64,000 nucleotides of DNA from Bacteroidales bacterium (GTDB lineage: Bacteria > Bacteroidota > Bacteroidia > Bacteroidales > P3). Within the stretch, counting starts at the first letter, position 1; each line of letters opens with the position of its first letter. The DNA is taken from assembly GCA_017559135.1 (NCBI GenBank), contig JAFYSZ010000025.1, positions 1 through 64,000 on the forward strand, given 5' to 3'. The notes beneath the pieces are model-generated. The model had not been told where the DNA came from. It saw only the letters and a program-made list of their open reading frames with translations, and did not search any database. Positions 6,403 to 14,783 of the stretch are shown one piece after another. Made by a program: the position numbers and the translations under genes.

Positions 6403-7956
6403 GTGGATAAAGATTTGATTATTGATGCGTCTTCTCCCTCAGGGGTTGATATAGCTCTTCTTGAAGATAAGAAATTAGTGGAGTTGCATCGTTCAAAGTC
6501 GGAATCGCAACACATTGTCGGCGACATCTATCTTGGGCAAGTCAAGAGAATTTTCCCGGGATTGAATGCTGCTTTTGTTGATGTCGGTTACGAAAAAGAT
6601 GGTTTCCTACATTATCTTGATTTGGGTTTGTATTATTCTTCGATGAAGCGATTTACCAGAATGGGAATCAATAATTCGTTAGAAAATATTAACTTAAATT
6701 CTCTAAAAGAACCTAATTTAGAGAAGAATGGCTTGATAAGTGATTATGTAAAGCAAGGACAATTGATTTTAGTTCAAATCAGTAAAGAGCCAATCTCAAC
6801 AAAAGGGCCGCGTCTTAGTGCAGAAATATCTTTTGCTGGGCGATTTTTGGTCTTAGTGCCCTTCTCAAATAAGGTTTCTATTTCTCAAAAAATCAAAAAT
6901 TCAGAAGAAAGGAATCGATTAAAAAGATTGATTCACAGTATTCGTCCCGAAGGCTTTGGAATCATTATCCGAACCGTTGCAGAAGGGCAATCCGTTGCAG
7001 ATTTAGATAATGATTTAAGAGATTTGATGTCAAAATGGGACGAATTGATTAAAAAACTTCCGAAATCTCTACCTCCTTGTAAAATGATTTCGGAAATGGA
7101 TAAGTCTTCGGTTTTAATCAGAGATATGCTTACGGAAGAATTTACAAATATCTATGTTAATGATGTAGATATGTATGAAGAATTGAAGACTTATATTGCA
7201 AATATTTTTCCAAAGATGGAAGATATTTTGCATTTATATAAATTACAAACTCCGATATTTGAACAATTCAGTGTTGCAAACCAAATACGCAGTTCTTTTG
7301 GTAAAGTTGTAACCATAAGAAGTGGGATTTATTTGGTTATAGAGCAAACAGAAGCTATGCATGTAATAGATGTTAATAGCGGACATAGAATAAAATCGGG
7401 TCAAGATCAAGAAGAAAATGCTCTTATGGTCAATTGCGAAGCCGCAGTAGAGATTGCACGTCAAATGCGATTGAGAGATTTAGGAGGAATCATTGTTATT
7501 GACTTCATAGATTTGAATTTGGCTTCAAACAGAAAGATTCTTCTTGATAAAATGAACGAAGAGCTTCGTAAAGATAAAGCAAAACACACCGTATTACCAT
7601 TAAGTAAGTTTTGTTTAATGCAAATCACACGCCAAAGAGTAAGACCTGCGGTTGATGTCGATTTATCGGAAGTTTGTCCTTTGTGTAATGGAAGCGGAAA
7701 GATAAAATCCTCTATGGTTGTGGTAGATGAAATAGAAAATGACGTAAGATACCTATCACAAGAGCAGAATGAGAAATCCCTTACCATAATAGTACACCCT
7801 TTTGTACGTTCCTATATAACTGCTGGTATATTTAAATCTATTCGTCGCAGTTGGCAGAAAAAGTATAGAATCAAAATCAAGATTGTTTCTTCCTCTGATT
7901 ATGGAATAATGGAGTATTCTTTTTTGAATGCAGAGAATGAAGAAGTGAAATTGTAG
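6403..7956 (+). CDS. rng: Ribonuclease G (RNase E/G family endoribonuclease)
   Basis: 517 residues, GTG start chosen because residue 1 aligns with the usual beginning (DLIIDASSPSGVDIALLEDK). It cleaves single-stranded RNA in rRNA maturation and mRNA decay in the cytoplasm. Seen: an S1 RNA-binding domain (about 35-130, IYLGQVKRIFPGLNAAFVDVG), the RNase E/G catalytic core with metal-binding Asp in VIDVNSG (D323) and in VIDFIDL (D367), and the zinc-link CPLC at 425-428. It lacks the long C-terminal degradosome scaffold of RNase E, matching RNase G. It sits behind a stem-loop that separates it from HU and the mS38-like gene. Confidence 0.93.
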   Translation: MDKDLIIDASSPSGVDIALLEDKKLVELHRSKSESQHIVGDIYLGQVKRIFPGLNAAFVDVGYEKDGFLHYLDLGLYYSSMKRFTRMGINNSLENINLNSLKEPNLEKNGLISDYVKQGQLILVQISKEPISTKGPRLSAEISFAGRFLVLVPFSNKVSISQKIKNSEERNRLKRLIHSIRPEGFGIIIRTVAEGQSVADLDNDLRDLMSKWDELIKKLPKSLPPCKMISEMDKSSVLIRDMLTEEFTNIYVNDVDMYEELKTYIANIFPKMEDILHLYKLQTPIFEQFSVANQIRSSFGKVVTIRSGIYLVIEQTEAMHVIDVNSGHRIKSGQDQEENALMVNCEAAVEIARQMRLRDLGGIIVIDFIDLNLASNRKILLDKMNEELRKDKAKHTVLPLSKFCLMQITRQRVRPAVDVDLSEVCPLCNGSGKIKSSMVVVDEIENDVRYLSQEQNEKSLTIIVHPFVRSYITAGIFKSIRRSWQKKYRIKIKIVSSSDYGIMEYSFLNAENEEVKL

Positions 7957-7963
7957 GAAACAA

Positions 7964-7997
7964 AAAAAAGAGAGAATCAAAAAATTCTCTCTTTTTT
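7964..7997. terminator. Bidirectional terminator between rng and the tRNA cluster
   Basis: AAAAAAGAGAGAAT (7964-7977) pairs perfectly with ATTCTCTCTTTTTT (7984-7997) around a 6-base loop. It has T-runs on both strands and sits between convergent transcripts: rng on plus and the three tRNAs on minus. Confidence 0.85.
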
Positions 7998-8001
7998 GTT
8001 G

Positions 8002-8075
8002 TGATCTAGTCAGGATTCGAACCTGAGACCTACTGCTTAGAAGGCAGTTGCTCTATCCAGCTGAGCTACTAGACC
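8002..8075 (-). tRNA. tRNA-Arg (anticodon UCU)
   Basis: 74 nt. Acceptor arms GGTCTAG / CTAGATC pair over 7 bp with one G-U, discriminator A. D-arm AGCTCAGCTGGATAGAGC, anticodon loop CTTCTAA inside the ACTGC/GCAGT stem, T-arm with GGTTCGAATCC. No CCA encoded. Last of three minus-strand tRNAs. Confidence 0.95.
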
Positions 8076-8113
8076 GACCCTTAAAAAAAAGAACCATTTC
8101 TTTGGTTCCTTAG

Positions 8114-8188
8114 TCGGGGTAGCAGGATTCGAACCTGCGACCTCCACATCCCAAATGTGGCGCGATAACCGGACTACGCTATACCCCG
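8114..8188 (-). tRNA. tRNA-Pro (anticodon UGG)
   Basis: 75 nt. Acceptor CGGGGTA / TACCCCG with the C1-G72 pair typical of bacterial tRNA-Pro, discriminator A. Anticodon loop TTTGGGA within the CCACA/TGTGG stem, T-arm GCAGGTTCGAATCCTGC. No CCA encoded. Middle of the cluster. Confidence 0.95.
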
Positions 8189-8216
8189 TTTTCCTTTCCC
8201 CAATGTAGAACTTTCT

Positions 8217-8306
<90 letters not shown>

Positions 8307-8348
8307 AATTCTACTGAAAAACCTTGCGTTTCTCGTGAATTGGGATTG

Positions 8349-8379
8349 CAAAATTACGTCTTTTTTTCTTCTTACCAAA
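8349..8379 (-). promoter_or_regulatory. Consensus promoter for the tRNA-Ser/Pro/Arg cluster
   Basis: On the minus strand TTTG (complement of 8376-8379), a 19-base spacer, then TAATTTTG (complement of 8349-8356), an exact match to the Bacteroidetes primary promoter. It points into tRNA-Ser, whose 5' end is 43 bases downstream. Confidence 0.82.
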
Positions 8380-8493
8380 TTTTTTTGTAATTATTTTTAG
8401 AACAAATTTGTGCAATTATTTGTTTGTTATTGTAAATCAGTTAAATAAAAATATAATTTAATTAAATAAAAAAACGAAATTAAATAAAATATA

Positions 8494-8501
8494 TACTTTT
8501 G
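8494..8501 (+). promoter_or_regulatory. Putative -7 element TACTTTTG before the cardiolipin synthase gene
   Basis: Matches TAnnTTTG and lies 42 bases before the ATG at 8543. The upstream 90 bases are almost pure A/T and show no clear TTTG at the right spacing. Confidence 0.4.
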
Positions 8502-8542
8502 TAAGACTTATTTACGTTTCTATTTGTTGTAAAAAAGAGTAG

Positions 8543-9610
8543 ATGCAAGAAAAATACAGAATATTTGACGATAACCTTCTTCTTTACGAAGCGATGCTTG
8601 AAGATATAAGAAACTCAAAGCAGAGTGTATGGATTGAAATATTTCGATTCAACAAAGACGCTATGGGAGAGAAGTTTCGTTCTGTTCTTTACGACAAATT
8701 GAAAGAAGGAATTGAGGTAAAAATTCTCATTGACGCATGGGGCACAGGCAGGGATAAGACATTTTTTGAGCCCTTAATAAAAGAAGGAGCAGAAGTGAGG
8801 ATTTACCGCAAGATGAAGTTCGGAAAAGCATTTTTAGCAAAGAATCACTGTCGCAATCACCGTAAATTAATCATCATAGACTCAGAAATCGCCTATATAG
8901 GCTCGTCAAACATTTCCGCATACTGCCTAAACTGGCGAGAACTCAACATAAGAATAAAAGAAGAAGACCTTTTGACAATTTTTAGACGTTCTTTCAAAGA
9001 TAGTTTCCGCTCCTTTGAGCGATACTCCTTTAAAAACATAGGCTCAAAGCGACACTTACATTCAGGAGAATGGGTATTCATACAAGATTTCCCTAATATC
9101 TATCGTCAAAAGATAAAAACCAAGTACGAAAGAATGATTTCGCAAGCAAAAAGCGAAATAATAATAGAAACACCCTACTTTTTACCAGGACATAACCTTA
9201 GAAAACATCTTTGCGAAGCCGTTCAACGAGGAGTAAACACAATTGTAATTATGCCAAATCATTCCGATGTAAAATTTGTTGATATAATCCGAAGACATTA
9301 CTTAGGAATCCTACATCAAGCAGGCGTAAAAATCTACTTTTACACACAAAGCAATCTGCATTCCAAAGGATTGATGATAGACAATGCAACATTTTCAATC
9401 AGTTCCGCAAATTTCGACTACCGAAGCTTTCGTTATCAATACGAATTGGCCCTTATAGGAAAAGAAAGCACTCTAATCTCGCCTTTAAGAGAACATTTCG
9501 ATTCTACATTGAAGCATTGCACATCATTTAACTATCAAGAATGGAAAAATCGCTCACTATTAAAACACATAAGCGAAGTAATCCTTTTGCCGTTCAGGTA
9601 TTTATTCTAA
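8543..9610 (+). CDS. Cardiolipin synthase-like phospholipase D family protein
   Basis: 355 residues with two PLD active-site HKD motifs: HRKLIIID (H106, K108, D113) followed by GSSN, and HSKGLMID (H273, K275, D280) followed by SSANFDYRS. These two halves form one active site that condenses two phosphatidylglycerol molecules (or transfers phosphatidyl groups) at the inner membrane. Bacterial cardiolipin synthases usually carry two N-terminal membrane helices; these are absent here, resembling short ClsB-type enzymes. The last residues are hydrophobic (VILLPFRYLF) and may sit on the membrane. Stands alone, 55 bases before the sigma-54 regulator. Confidence 0.85.
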   Translation: MQEKYRIFDDNLLLYEAMLEDIRNSKQSVWIEIFRFNKDAMGEKFRSVLYDKLKEGIEVKILIDAWGTGRDKTFFEPLIKEGAEVRIYRKMKFGKAFLAKNHCRNHRKLIIIDSEIAYIGSSNISAYCLNWRELNIRIKEEDLLTIFRRSFKDSFRSFERYSFKNIGSKRHLHSGEWVFIQDFPNIYRQKIKTKYERMISQAKSEIIIETPYFLPGHNLRKHLCEAVQRGVNTIVIMPNHSDVKFVDIIRRHYLGILHQAGVKIYFYTQSNLHSKGLMIDNATFSISSANFDYRSFRYQYELALIGKESTLISPLREHFDSTLKHCTSFNYQEWKNRSLLKHISEVILLPFRYLF

Positions 9611-9614
9611 TATT

Positions 9615-9645
9615 ACTGACAAATTGTCATAAATTCATATCTTTG
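9615..9645 (+). promoter_or_regulatory. Putative promoter for the sigma-54 activator and aroA
   Basis: TATCTTTG at 9638-9645 is a perfect -7 box; the -33 position 19 bases upstream reads ACTG, matching TTTG at only two of four positions. The start codon at 9666 is about 20 bases downstream. Confidence 0.55.
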
Positions 9646-9665
9646 CAAATTCAAAATCAGTCATT

Positions 9666-10841
9666 ATGCAAAATATAGATATAACTGAGGTAAAAAAGAA
9701 TTTCAGAATTTTTGGTAAAGACAACAAATTAGACGAAGCAATAAGCATTGCAGTTAGAGTAGCACCAACAGACTCCACAATAGTAATAACAGGAGAAAGC
9801 GGGGTAGGGAAAGACGTCTTTGCACGCATAATTCATCAAAACAGCAGACGAAAACAACACAACTATATAGCAGTAAACTGTGCAGCAATACCCGAAGGCA
9901 CAATCGAAAGCGAGTTATTTGGACATATAAAAGGCTCTTTCACAGGAGCAGACAAAGATAGAAAAGGCTATTTTGCCGAAGCAGACAAAGGAACAATCTT
10001 TTTAGATGAAATAGGCGAACTACCAATTACCACACAATCGAAATTATTAAGAATATTAGAGAACGGAGAAATAATACCCGTAGGTTCCTCCAAAGCAATC
10101 AAAGTTGATGTAAGAGTAGTAGCCGCAACAAACGTCAATCTCTACAAAGCAGTAGAAAAAGGCAAATTTAGAGAAGACCTTTATTACCGATTAAACCAAG
10201 TAGTTATCAATGTCCCTTCATTAAGAGAAAGAAAAGACGACATACCTCTTTTATTTCGTTTCTTCTGTGCCGAACACGCTGAAAAATATCACGTACCAAG
10301 AATATCACTTTCGCAAGAAGCAACAGAATATCTAAAAAACTACCGATGGAAAGGCAATGTTAGAGAATTAAAAAACATAGCCGAAAGAATATCAATCTTA
10401 GAAATGAACCGCAATATAGACTTACACACACTACAACACTACATTCCAATCTTAGAAAACCTACCTATGCTCACCGAACAAAGAGAAGAAAACACAGAAA
10501 GCCGAGACGATATAATAAGAATGGTGTTGCAAAATCACAAAGACGTATTAGAATTAAGAAATGAGGTAGAACAGTTGAAAAACTTTGTAAGACAATTATT
10601 AGAAACAACACCTATACAACAAAAATCCTTACTTCTACCCACAAACGAAGAAGAAGAGTTTGTAGCAATGGAAGAAGCAGCACCAACGACTCAAAACCTA
10701 AAAGACTTAGAACGCACAGCAATAATAGAAGCCTTAGAAAGAAATAACGGCAAACGAGGCTTAGCAGCAAAAGAATTAGGATTTTCCGAACGCACACTCT
10801 ATCGCAAACTAATAGAATACGGCTTAAACAACAAAGATTGA
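9666..10841 (+). CDS. Sigma-54-dependent transcriptional activator (NtrC family, no receiver domain)
   Basis: 391 residues. The AAA+ domain starts almost at the N-terminus: Walker A GESGVGKD (43-50), the sigma-54 contact loop as GSFTGA (90-95; the usual form is GAFTGA), Walker B IFLDEIGELP, arginine finger FREDLYYRLN. A Fis-type helix-turn-helix closes the protein (GKRGLAAKELGFSERTLYRKL, split, about 360-385). There is no REC, GAF or PAS sensor in front, so activity must be controlled by level or by a partner protein. Between AAA+ and HTH is a polar linker with a short heptad-like stretch. It overlaps aroA by one base, which suggests joint expression rather than a shared pathway. Confidence 0.9.
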   Translation: MQNIDITEVKKNFRIFGKDNKLDEAISIAVRVAPTDSTIVITGESGVGKDVFARIIHQNSRRKQHNYIAVNCAAIPEGTIESELFGHIKGSFTGADKDRKGYFAEADKGTIFLDEIGELPITTQSKLLRILENGEIIPVGSSKAIKVDVRVVAATNVNLYKAVEKGKFREDLYYRLNQVVINVPSLRERKDDIPLLFRFFCAEHAEKYHVPRISLSQEATEYLKNYRWKGNVRELKNIAERISILEMNRNIDLHTLQHYIPILENLPMLTEQREENTESRDDIIRMVLQNHKDVLELRNEVEQLKNFVRQLLETTPIQQKSLLLPTNEEEEFVAMEEAAPTTQNLKDLERTAIIEALERNNGKRGLAAKELGFSERTLYRKLIEYGLNNKD

Positions 10842-12034
10842 TGATAACAATCAATATTCCTTACTCAAAAAGCATTAGCAATAGGCTTTTGATAATACAT
10901 TTCTTATCAAAAAGCACAATTGCACTCAATCATCTCTCACAAGCAGACGACACACTTTTGCTAAAAGGAATATTAGAAAAAATATCAAACCAACAAAGCA
11001 CAAACTTCCACACTCACAACGCAGGCACAACAACCCGCTTTCTCATAGCCTTGCTTTCCACAATCAAAGGCAATTATCAGATAAATGCAGACGAGAGAAT
11101 GAATCAGCGACCAATCATTCCCTTGATAGAAGCCTTAAAAGAATTAGGAGCAGAAATAAAAACCACAAGCCAAACAAAGACATTTCCCCTTACAATCAAA
11201 GGAAAAAACCTACAAGGAGGCAAAACCATAGAAATTTCCTCAACACAAAGCAGTCAAATCCTTAGTGCAATAGCAATGATAGCCCCTTACTGCAAAGGAG
11301 GCTTGAAAATAAAATACCCAGAGAATCAAACCTCTCTCTCATACCTTGAAATGACTCTTCAAATGATGAAACGCTATGGCATAAACCTTGAAAAAAAAGA
11401 CAATATCATAGACATAAAACAAGGCACCTACAAAATAGAAGAAGAAACCTTTGAAGCCGATTGGTCTTCCGCCTCATTTTTTTACGCCTTTGTTGCAATA
11501 GAAAAACAAAAGAAGATATTCATTCCACAATTAAAAGCAAATTCACTTCAAGGCGACAGAATAATCAAAGACATCTTTCAAAAAACATTTTCAGTTGCAA
11601 CAACCTTCAATCAAGAAGGAGCAATAATAGAATATTGTGCAGACTTAGAAAAACAACCACAAGAAATAGACTTCACTACCTGTCCCGACTTGTTTCTCCC
11701 CATACTAATAGCAGATGTTTGCACCTCTTCGCAACTCTCATACAAAGGATTGCAAACCCTTAACCTAAAAGAATCGCAAAGATTAGACAAATCAATAGAG
11801 CAACTACAACAATTCGGCATAAAATCCATTGTAAACAACGAAGTTTTAACCATAGACAAAACACAAATCTGCTTTGACAACACCCCAAAACAAATAAAAA
11901 CCTATCAAGATCACCGAATGGCAATGGCATTTTCCTTACTTGCCATAAAAAACAAAGCAATAAACATAGAAAATCCGCAATGCGTAAGCAAATCTTTCCC
12001 TAATTTTTGGCAAGAATTAAGGAAAATAATTTAA
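10841..12034 (+). CDS. aroA: 3-phosphoshikimate 1-carboxyvinyltransferase (EPSP synthase)
   Basis: 397 residues, ATG overlapping the stop of the preceding regulator (TGATG). It makes EPSP from shikimate-3-phosphate and PEP, the sixth step of the shikimate pathway, in the cytoplasm. Seen: the N-terminal KSISNR shikimate-3-phosphate motif (about 9-14), NAGTTTRFL (about 60-68), the SSQ segment (SSTQSSQILSA), and the C-terminal DHRMAMAFSLLA. Slightly shorter than the usual 420-430 residues, as in other Bacteroidetes. No other aro genes in the window. Confidence 0.92.
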   Translation: MITINIPYSKSISNRLLIIHFLSKSTIALNHLSQADDTLLLKGILEKISNQQSTNFHTHNAGTTTRFLIALLSTIKGNYQINADERMNQRPIIPLIEALKELGAEIKTTSQTKTFPLTIKGKNLQGGKTIEISSTQSSQILSAIAMIAPYCKGGLKIKYPENQTSLSYLEMTLQMMKRYGINLEKKDNIIDIKQGTYKIEEETFEADWSSASFFYAFVAIEKQKKIFIPQLKANSLQGDRIIKDIFQKTFSVATTFNQEGAIIEYCADLEKQPQEIDFTTCPDLFLPILIADVCTSSQLSYKGLQTLNLKESQRLDKSIEQLQQFGIKSIVNNEVLTIDKTQICFDNTPKQIKTYQDHRMAMAFSLLAIKNKAINIENPQCVSKSFPNFWQELRKII

Positions 12035-12038
12035 AAAA

Positions 12039-12401
12039 TCACCTATTACTGTTTTCTTTTCTGTAATTGCTTGGAGTTATTCCTGTAACACGAGAAAAGA
12101 ATTTAGAGAAACTTGAAACAGAAGAGAACTTATATTTTTCGCTAATTTGCGAAATATAAACAGAAGTATCGTTTAAATCCTTTTTAATTTCGTTTGCCAA
12201 TTTTTCTTCAATCCACATAGTAGGCGTTTTCCCTGTATCACGTTTTATAATAAAATCAAACTGCACCTTAGACTTACACAATTTTTTAGCATAAAAAGAA
12301 GAGTTCCTTTCTTCCATAAAATTATCTTCCAATAAGTTGAAAAAAGAATTAGTAAGATTAAAATCTGTTTTACAAAAGTTAGAGTGATGTTTATGAACCA
12401 A
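12039..12401 (-). CDS. AraC-family helix-turn-helix protein, N-terminally truncated (probable relic)
   Basis: 120 residues from a TTG, almost only the two-helix-turn-helix AraC domain (SFYAKKLCKSKVQFDFIIKR, then ISEKYKFSSVSSFSKFFSRV). AraC regulators are normally near 300 residues, so the sensor domain is missing. The same frame stays open upstream to a stop at 12486-12488, but without an ATG; the first ATG in frame is that of MEERNSS inside the domain. Its end aligns well with the end of the intact AraC protein at 30577-31500 (FSS-x-SFS-FF-RV-G-x-SPS pattern in both). It may be a decayed paralogue or use a rare start. Converges on aroA with a 4-base gap. Confidence 0.65.
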   Translation of the reverse strand: MVHKHHSNFCKTDFNLTNSFFNLLEDNFMEERNSSFYAKKLCKSKVQFDFIIKRDTGKTPTMWIEEKLANEIKKDLNDTSVYISQISEKYKFSSVSSFSKFFSRVTGITPSNYRKENSNR

Positions 12402-12515
12402 TTTATAATGATGACTAATTACTGAATTTCTTAGACTTTTGTTTACCTTTACATTTATTGCGTCAATTATTGGCTTAAAAATGGTTCATTAAAATAAGTT
12501 TTTTTGATTCAAAAA

Positions 12516-12545
12516 TTTGGTTGATTCGTTTTTTTTTTACATTTG
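12516..12545 (+). promoter_or_regulatory. Promoter for the outer-membrane protein gene at 12581
   Basis: TTTG at 12516-12519, 18-base spacer, TACATTTG at 12538-12545; both boxes match the Bacteroidetes consensus. The ATG at 12581 is 35 bases downstream. Confidence 0.75.
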
Positions 12546-12580
12546 CGGCCTGAAAATCAATATAAAAAAATAAAAGAGAT

Positions 12581-13294
12581 ATGAAAAGAACATTATTATT
12601 AGCAATTGCACTATTAATATGTGGAATTGCGGTTTCGCAAGAGAAAGAAAAAGAAAAGAAGTTCACGCTTATTATTCAAGAAAATTTATTGCCTTTTGGC
12701 GATGACTATTATGTGTATGAAGACATAGATGATCATAATGACATAAACGAACTTAGCGGAAGATATGGTTGCAATCTTACCTATTTAAATTACTTACCTA
12801 CAATAGAATTGGATTATGATAACAAATTTTCTGCACGATTAAGATTTAATGTATTAAAAGCAGAAGAAGGAGGAGGACCACTTGATCCAAATATCAATTC
12901 CGTTTTACCACCATTTAGATTGAATTATTTTAATCACGAAATAGCAACCTCTACATCACTAACATTGGGATATAACATTTTAAATAAAACAAAAGCACAC
13001 AGATTAAAAGCGAGTGCAATCTTTGGAGCAGTGTATTATTACAAAGATTATTATTGGGGAAGAGTATATGACTTAAATGACGTAACAGCTTCGCCTACTA
13101 TTTATTATTTACCAACAGAAAAATCTTGGCATTTTCAAGTAGGAGCGGAGTTATCTTATCAATACTTTTTGCCTTGCACTAATTATCGTTTAGGACTTGG
13201 AGCAAGTTGTGAATTTTCTCTTGCAAATTACAACGTAGATCCAACAATTACTATGTTTAACTTTAACATAAGTTACAAACTCTTTAACTTCTAA
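12581..13294 (+). CDS. Outer-membrane beta-barrel-like protein, unrecognised
   Basis: 237 residues with a signal peptide (MKRTLLLAIALLICGIAVSQ, cut before Q or E). After a charged stretch (EKEKEKKF) the protein alternates hydrophobic and polar residues in strands rich in Tyr, Phe and Asn, has LTLGYNIL and LGLGASCEF strands, and ends in an aromatic residue (SYKLFNF), all features of small outer-membrane barrels. I do not recognise a named family. It has its own promoter and is followed by the three-armed terminator element, so it is a single-gene transcript. Confidence 0.6.
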   Translation: MKRTLLLAIALLICGIAVSQEKEKEKKFTLIIQENLLPFGDDYYVYEDIDDHNDINELSGRYGCNLTYLNYLPTIELDYDNKFSARLRFNVLKAEEGGGPLDPNINSVLPPFRLNYFNHEIATSTSLTLGYNILNKTKAHRLKASAIFGAVYYYKDYYWGRVYDLNDVTASPTIYYLPTEKSWHFQVGAELSYQYFLPCTNYRLGLGASCEFSLANYNVDPTITMFNFNISYKLFNF

Positions 13295-13362
13295 AAATAA
13301 CTCTATGAAATAAAAAAATAACTCTATGATTTAAAAAATTATTTCATAGAGTTATTTTTTTT
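13295..13362. terminator. Three-armed repeat acting as bidirectional terminator (copy A)
   Basis: Two direct arms containing AAATAACTCTATGA (13295-13311 and about 13316-13332) and an inverted arm ATTTCATAGAGTTATTT (13341-13357) followed by more T. Arm 1 pairs with arm 3 over 17 bp; arm 2 can pair with arm 3 over 14 bp, giving two alternative hairpins. It starts at the stop codon of the plus-strand gene and faces the end of the minus-strand transporter. A near-identical copy is at 57697-57763. Confidence 0.8.
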
Positions 13363-13393
13363 AAACAAAGAAATATTTTCAGAAGTCTAAGAC

Positions 13394-14782
13394 TTATTTT
13401 TTCCCTATATTGAATCCCTTAATTCCATAGAAGAATAAATAAGCGTAAGACACCATCGGGATTAGGAAAGAAATGCTTATGTTTGTTGCATCGGCTAAAA
13501 GTCCTTGTAAAGGAGGAAGTACTGCTCCGCCGACAATCATCATAATCAACATTGAAGAGACTTGTGAGGTTTGTTCTTTCAATCCGTCAATTGCAAGAGT
13601 GAAAACATTTGACCACATAATAGAATTAAACAACCCTATCGCAAGTAAAGTCCAAATTACCAAAGGAGAATTGATAGAAAGGCTTAAAACAATCAAGCAA
13701 ACATTAACAAAAGCAAAGATTGCAAGCGAACGAGCCGTTTTTCCCTTGCCAATAAATAAGCCAATAAAGTTCAAGGCAATGAAAAGCAAGAAAATCCAAA
13801 CATGTTCAAAACTTAAACCATGCAAAGAATTGTTTATAAAGAATATTACAGCAAATCCTGTTGCGGCAAGCAATAACATATAAAGCAATTTCTTTTCTAT
13901 CTTTAAACTACTCAAAGAAACCGAACCGAGAAAACGTCCAATCATAGCACCACCCCAATAATAAGAAAGATAAGCCGAAGCAAGACTTTCTTCCATATTG
14001 TAATTCTCTTTCAAATACGAAACAATGTTGCTACCAACTGCTACTTCTGCTCCTACATAGAAGAAAATACCTAAGGCACCAAGTATTGTGTAAGGCTTAG
14101 ACCAAATAGAAGTTTTCTTACTTACTGAGGTTTCTTCTTCAATTGTTGTGTTGATTTTAGAAAAGTAGATAAAAATTGCAACAAGCAATAAAAGTCCTGC
14201 TAAAACCAAGTAAGGAATAACTACGGTTGAAGGTCCTTGATTTTCTTCTGGCTTAAACATTGTGAAAATCAAATATCCACCTAAGGCAGGTCCTAAGGTA
14301 GTACCCAAAGAGTTGAATGCCTGAGAAAGATTCAAACGAGAAGAAGCAGTTTGAGGTTCTCCAATGATTGCAACGAAAGGATTAGCTGCAATTTGCAAGA
14401 AAGTAAGTCCTAAACCTAAACAAAACAAGGTGCAAAGGAAGATAGAAAAACTCAAAGCTTTGTAAGCAGCAAAGGCAAACAAAGAACAAGCAATAGAAGA
14501 GATAACAAGTCCTATTACAATTGTTGTTTTGTAGCCCCATTTGCTAATAGGGTCTTTCTTTTTCAAGGAAAGAATGTAGAAAGCAAATGCCCCTACGAAA
14601 TAAGCGATAAAGAATGCGAATTGAACGATGTTTGCCTCAAAGTGAGAAAGGGAATAGATTTCTTTAAGAAAAGGAATCAAAATATCGTTCAAAGAAGTAA
14701 TGAATCCCCACATAAAAAAGAGGATTGTAATTGAAATCATAGGCATAAGATTCTGCCCTTTTTTTAAATTTGTTGTTGTCAT
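13394..14782 (-). CDS. FucP-type sugar:proton symporter (major facilitator superfamily)
   Basis: 462 residues with about 12 membrane segments. The first helix pair reads FFMWGFITSLNDILIPFLK, the motif of the FucP / glucose-galactose transporter branch, and LQIAANPFVAIIG after helix 4 is also typical. It imports a monosaccharide (fucose, glucose, galactose or GlcNAc are possible) with protons at the inner membrane. A hydrophilic loop after helix 6 (INTTIEEETSVSKKTS) separates the halves. It starts one base after the stop of the M16 peptidase, so it ends the addA-addB-M16-MFS operon. A second member of this family lies at 60401-61648. Substrate not decidable. Confidence 0.85.
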   Translation of the reverse strand: MTTTNLKKGQNLMPMISITILFFMWGFITSLNDILIPFLKEIYSLSHFEANIVQFAFFIAYFVGAFAFYILSLKKKDPISKWGYKTTIVIGLVISSIACSLFAFAAYKALSFSIFLCTLFCLGLGLTFLQIAANPFVAIIGEPQTASSRLNLSQAFNSLGTTLGPALGGYLIFTMFKPEENQGPSTVVIPYLVLAGLLLLVAIFIYFSKINTTIEEETSVSKKTSIWSKPYTILGALGIFFYVGAEVAVGSNIVSYLKENYNMEESLASAYLSYYWGGAMIGRFLGSVSLSSLKIEKKLLYMLLLAATGFAVIFFINNSLHGLSFEHVWIFLLFIALNFIGLFIGKGKTARSLAIFAFVNVCLIVLSLSINSPLVIWTLLAIGLFNSIMWSNVFTLAIDGLKEQTSQVSSMLIMMIVGGAVLPPLQGLLADATNISISFLIPMVSYAYLFFYGIKGFNIGKK

Positions 14783-14783
14783 T

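Noticed and set aside
13295..13362. Insertion sequence end or transposon remnant
   Set aside because: No transposase fragments nearby, no target duplication evident, and the element sits neatly between convergent genes with T-runs on both sides; a terminator role explains it better.
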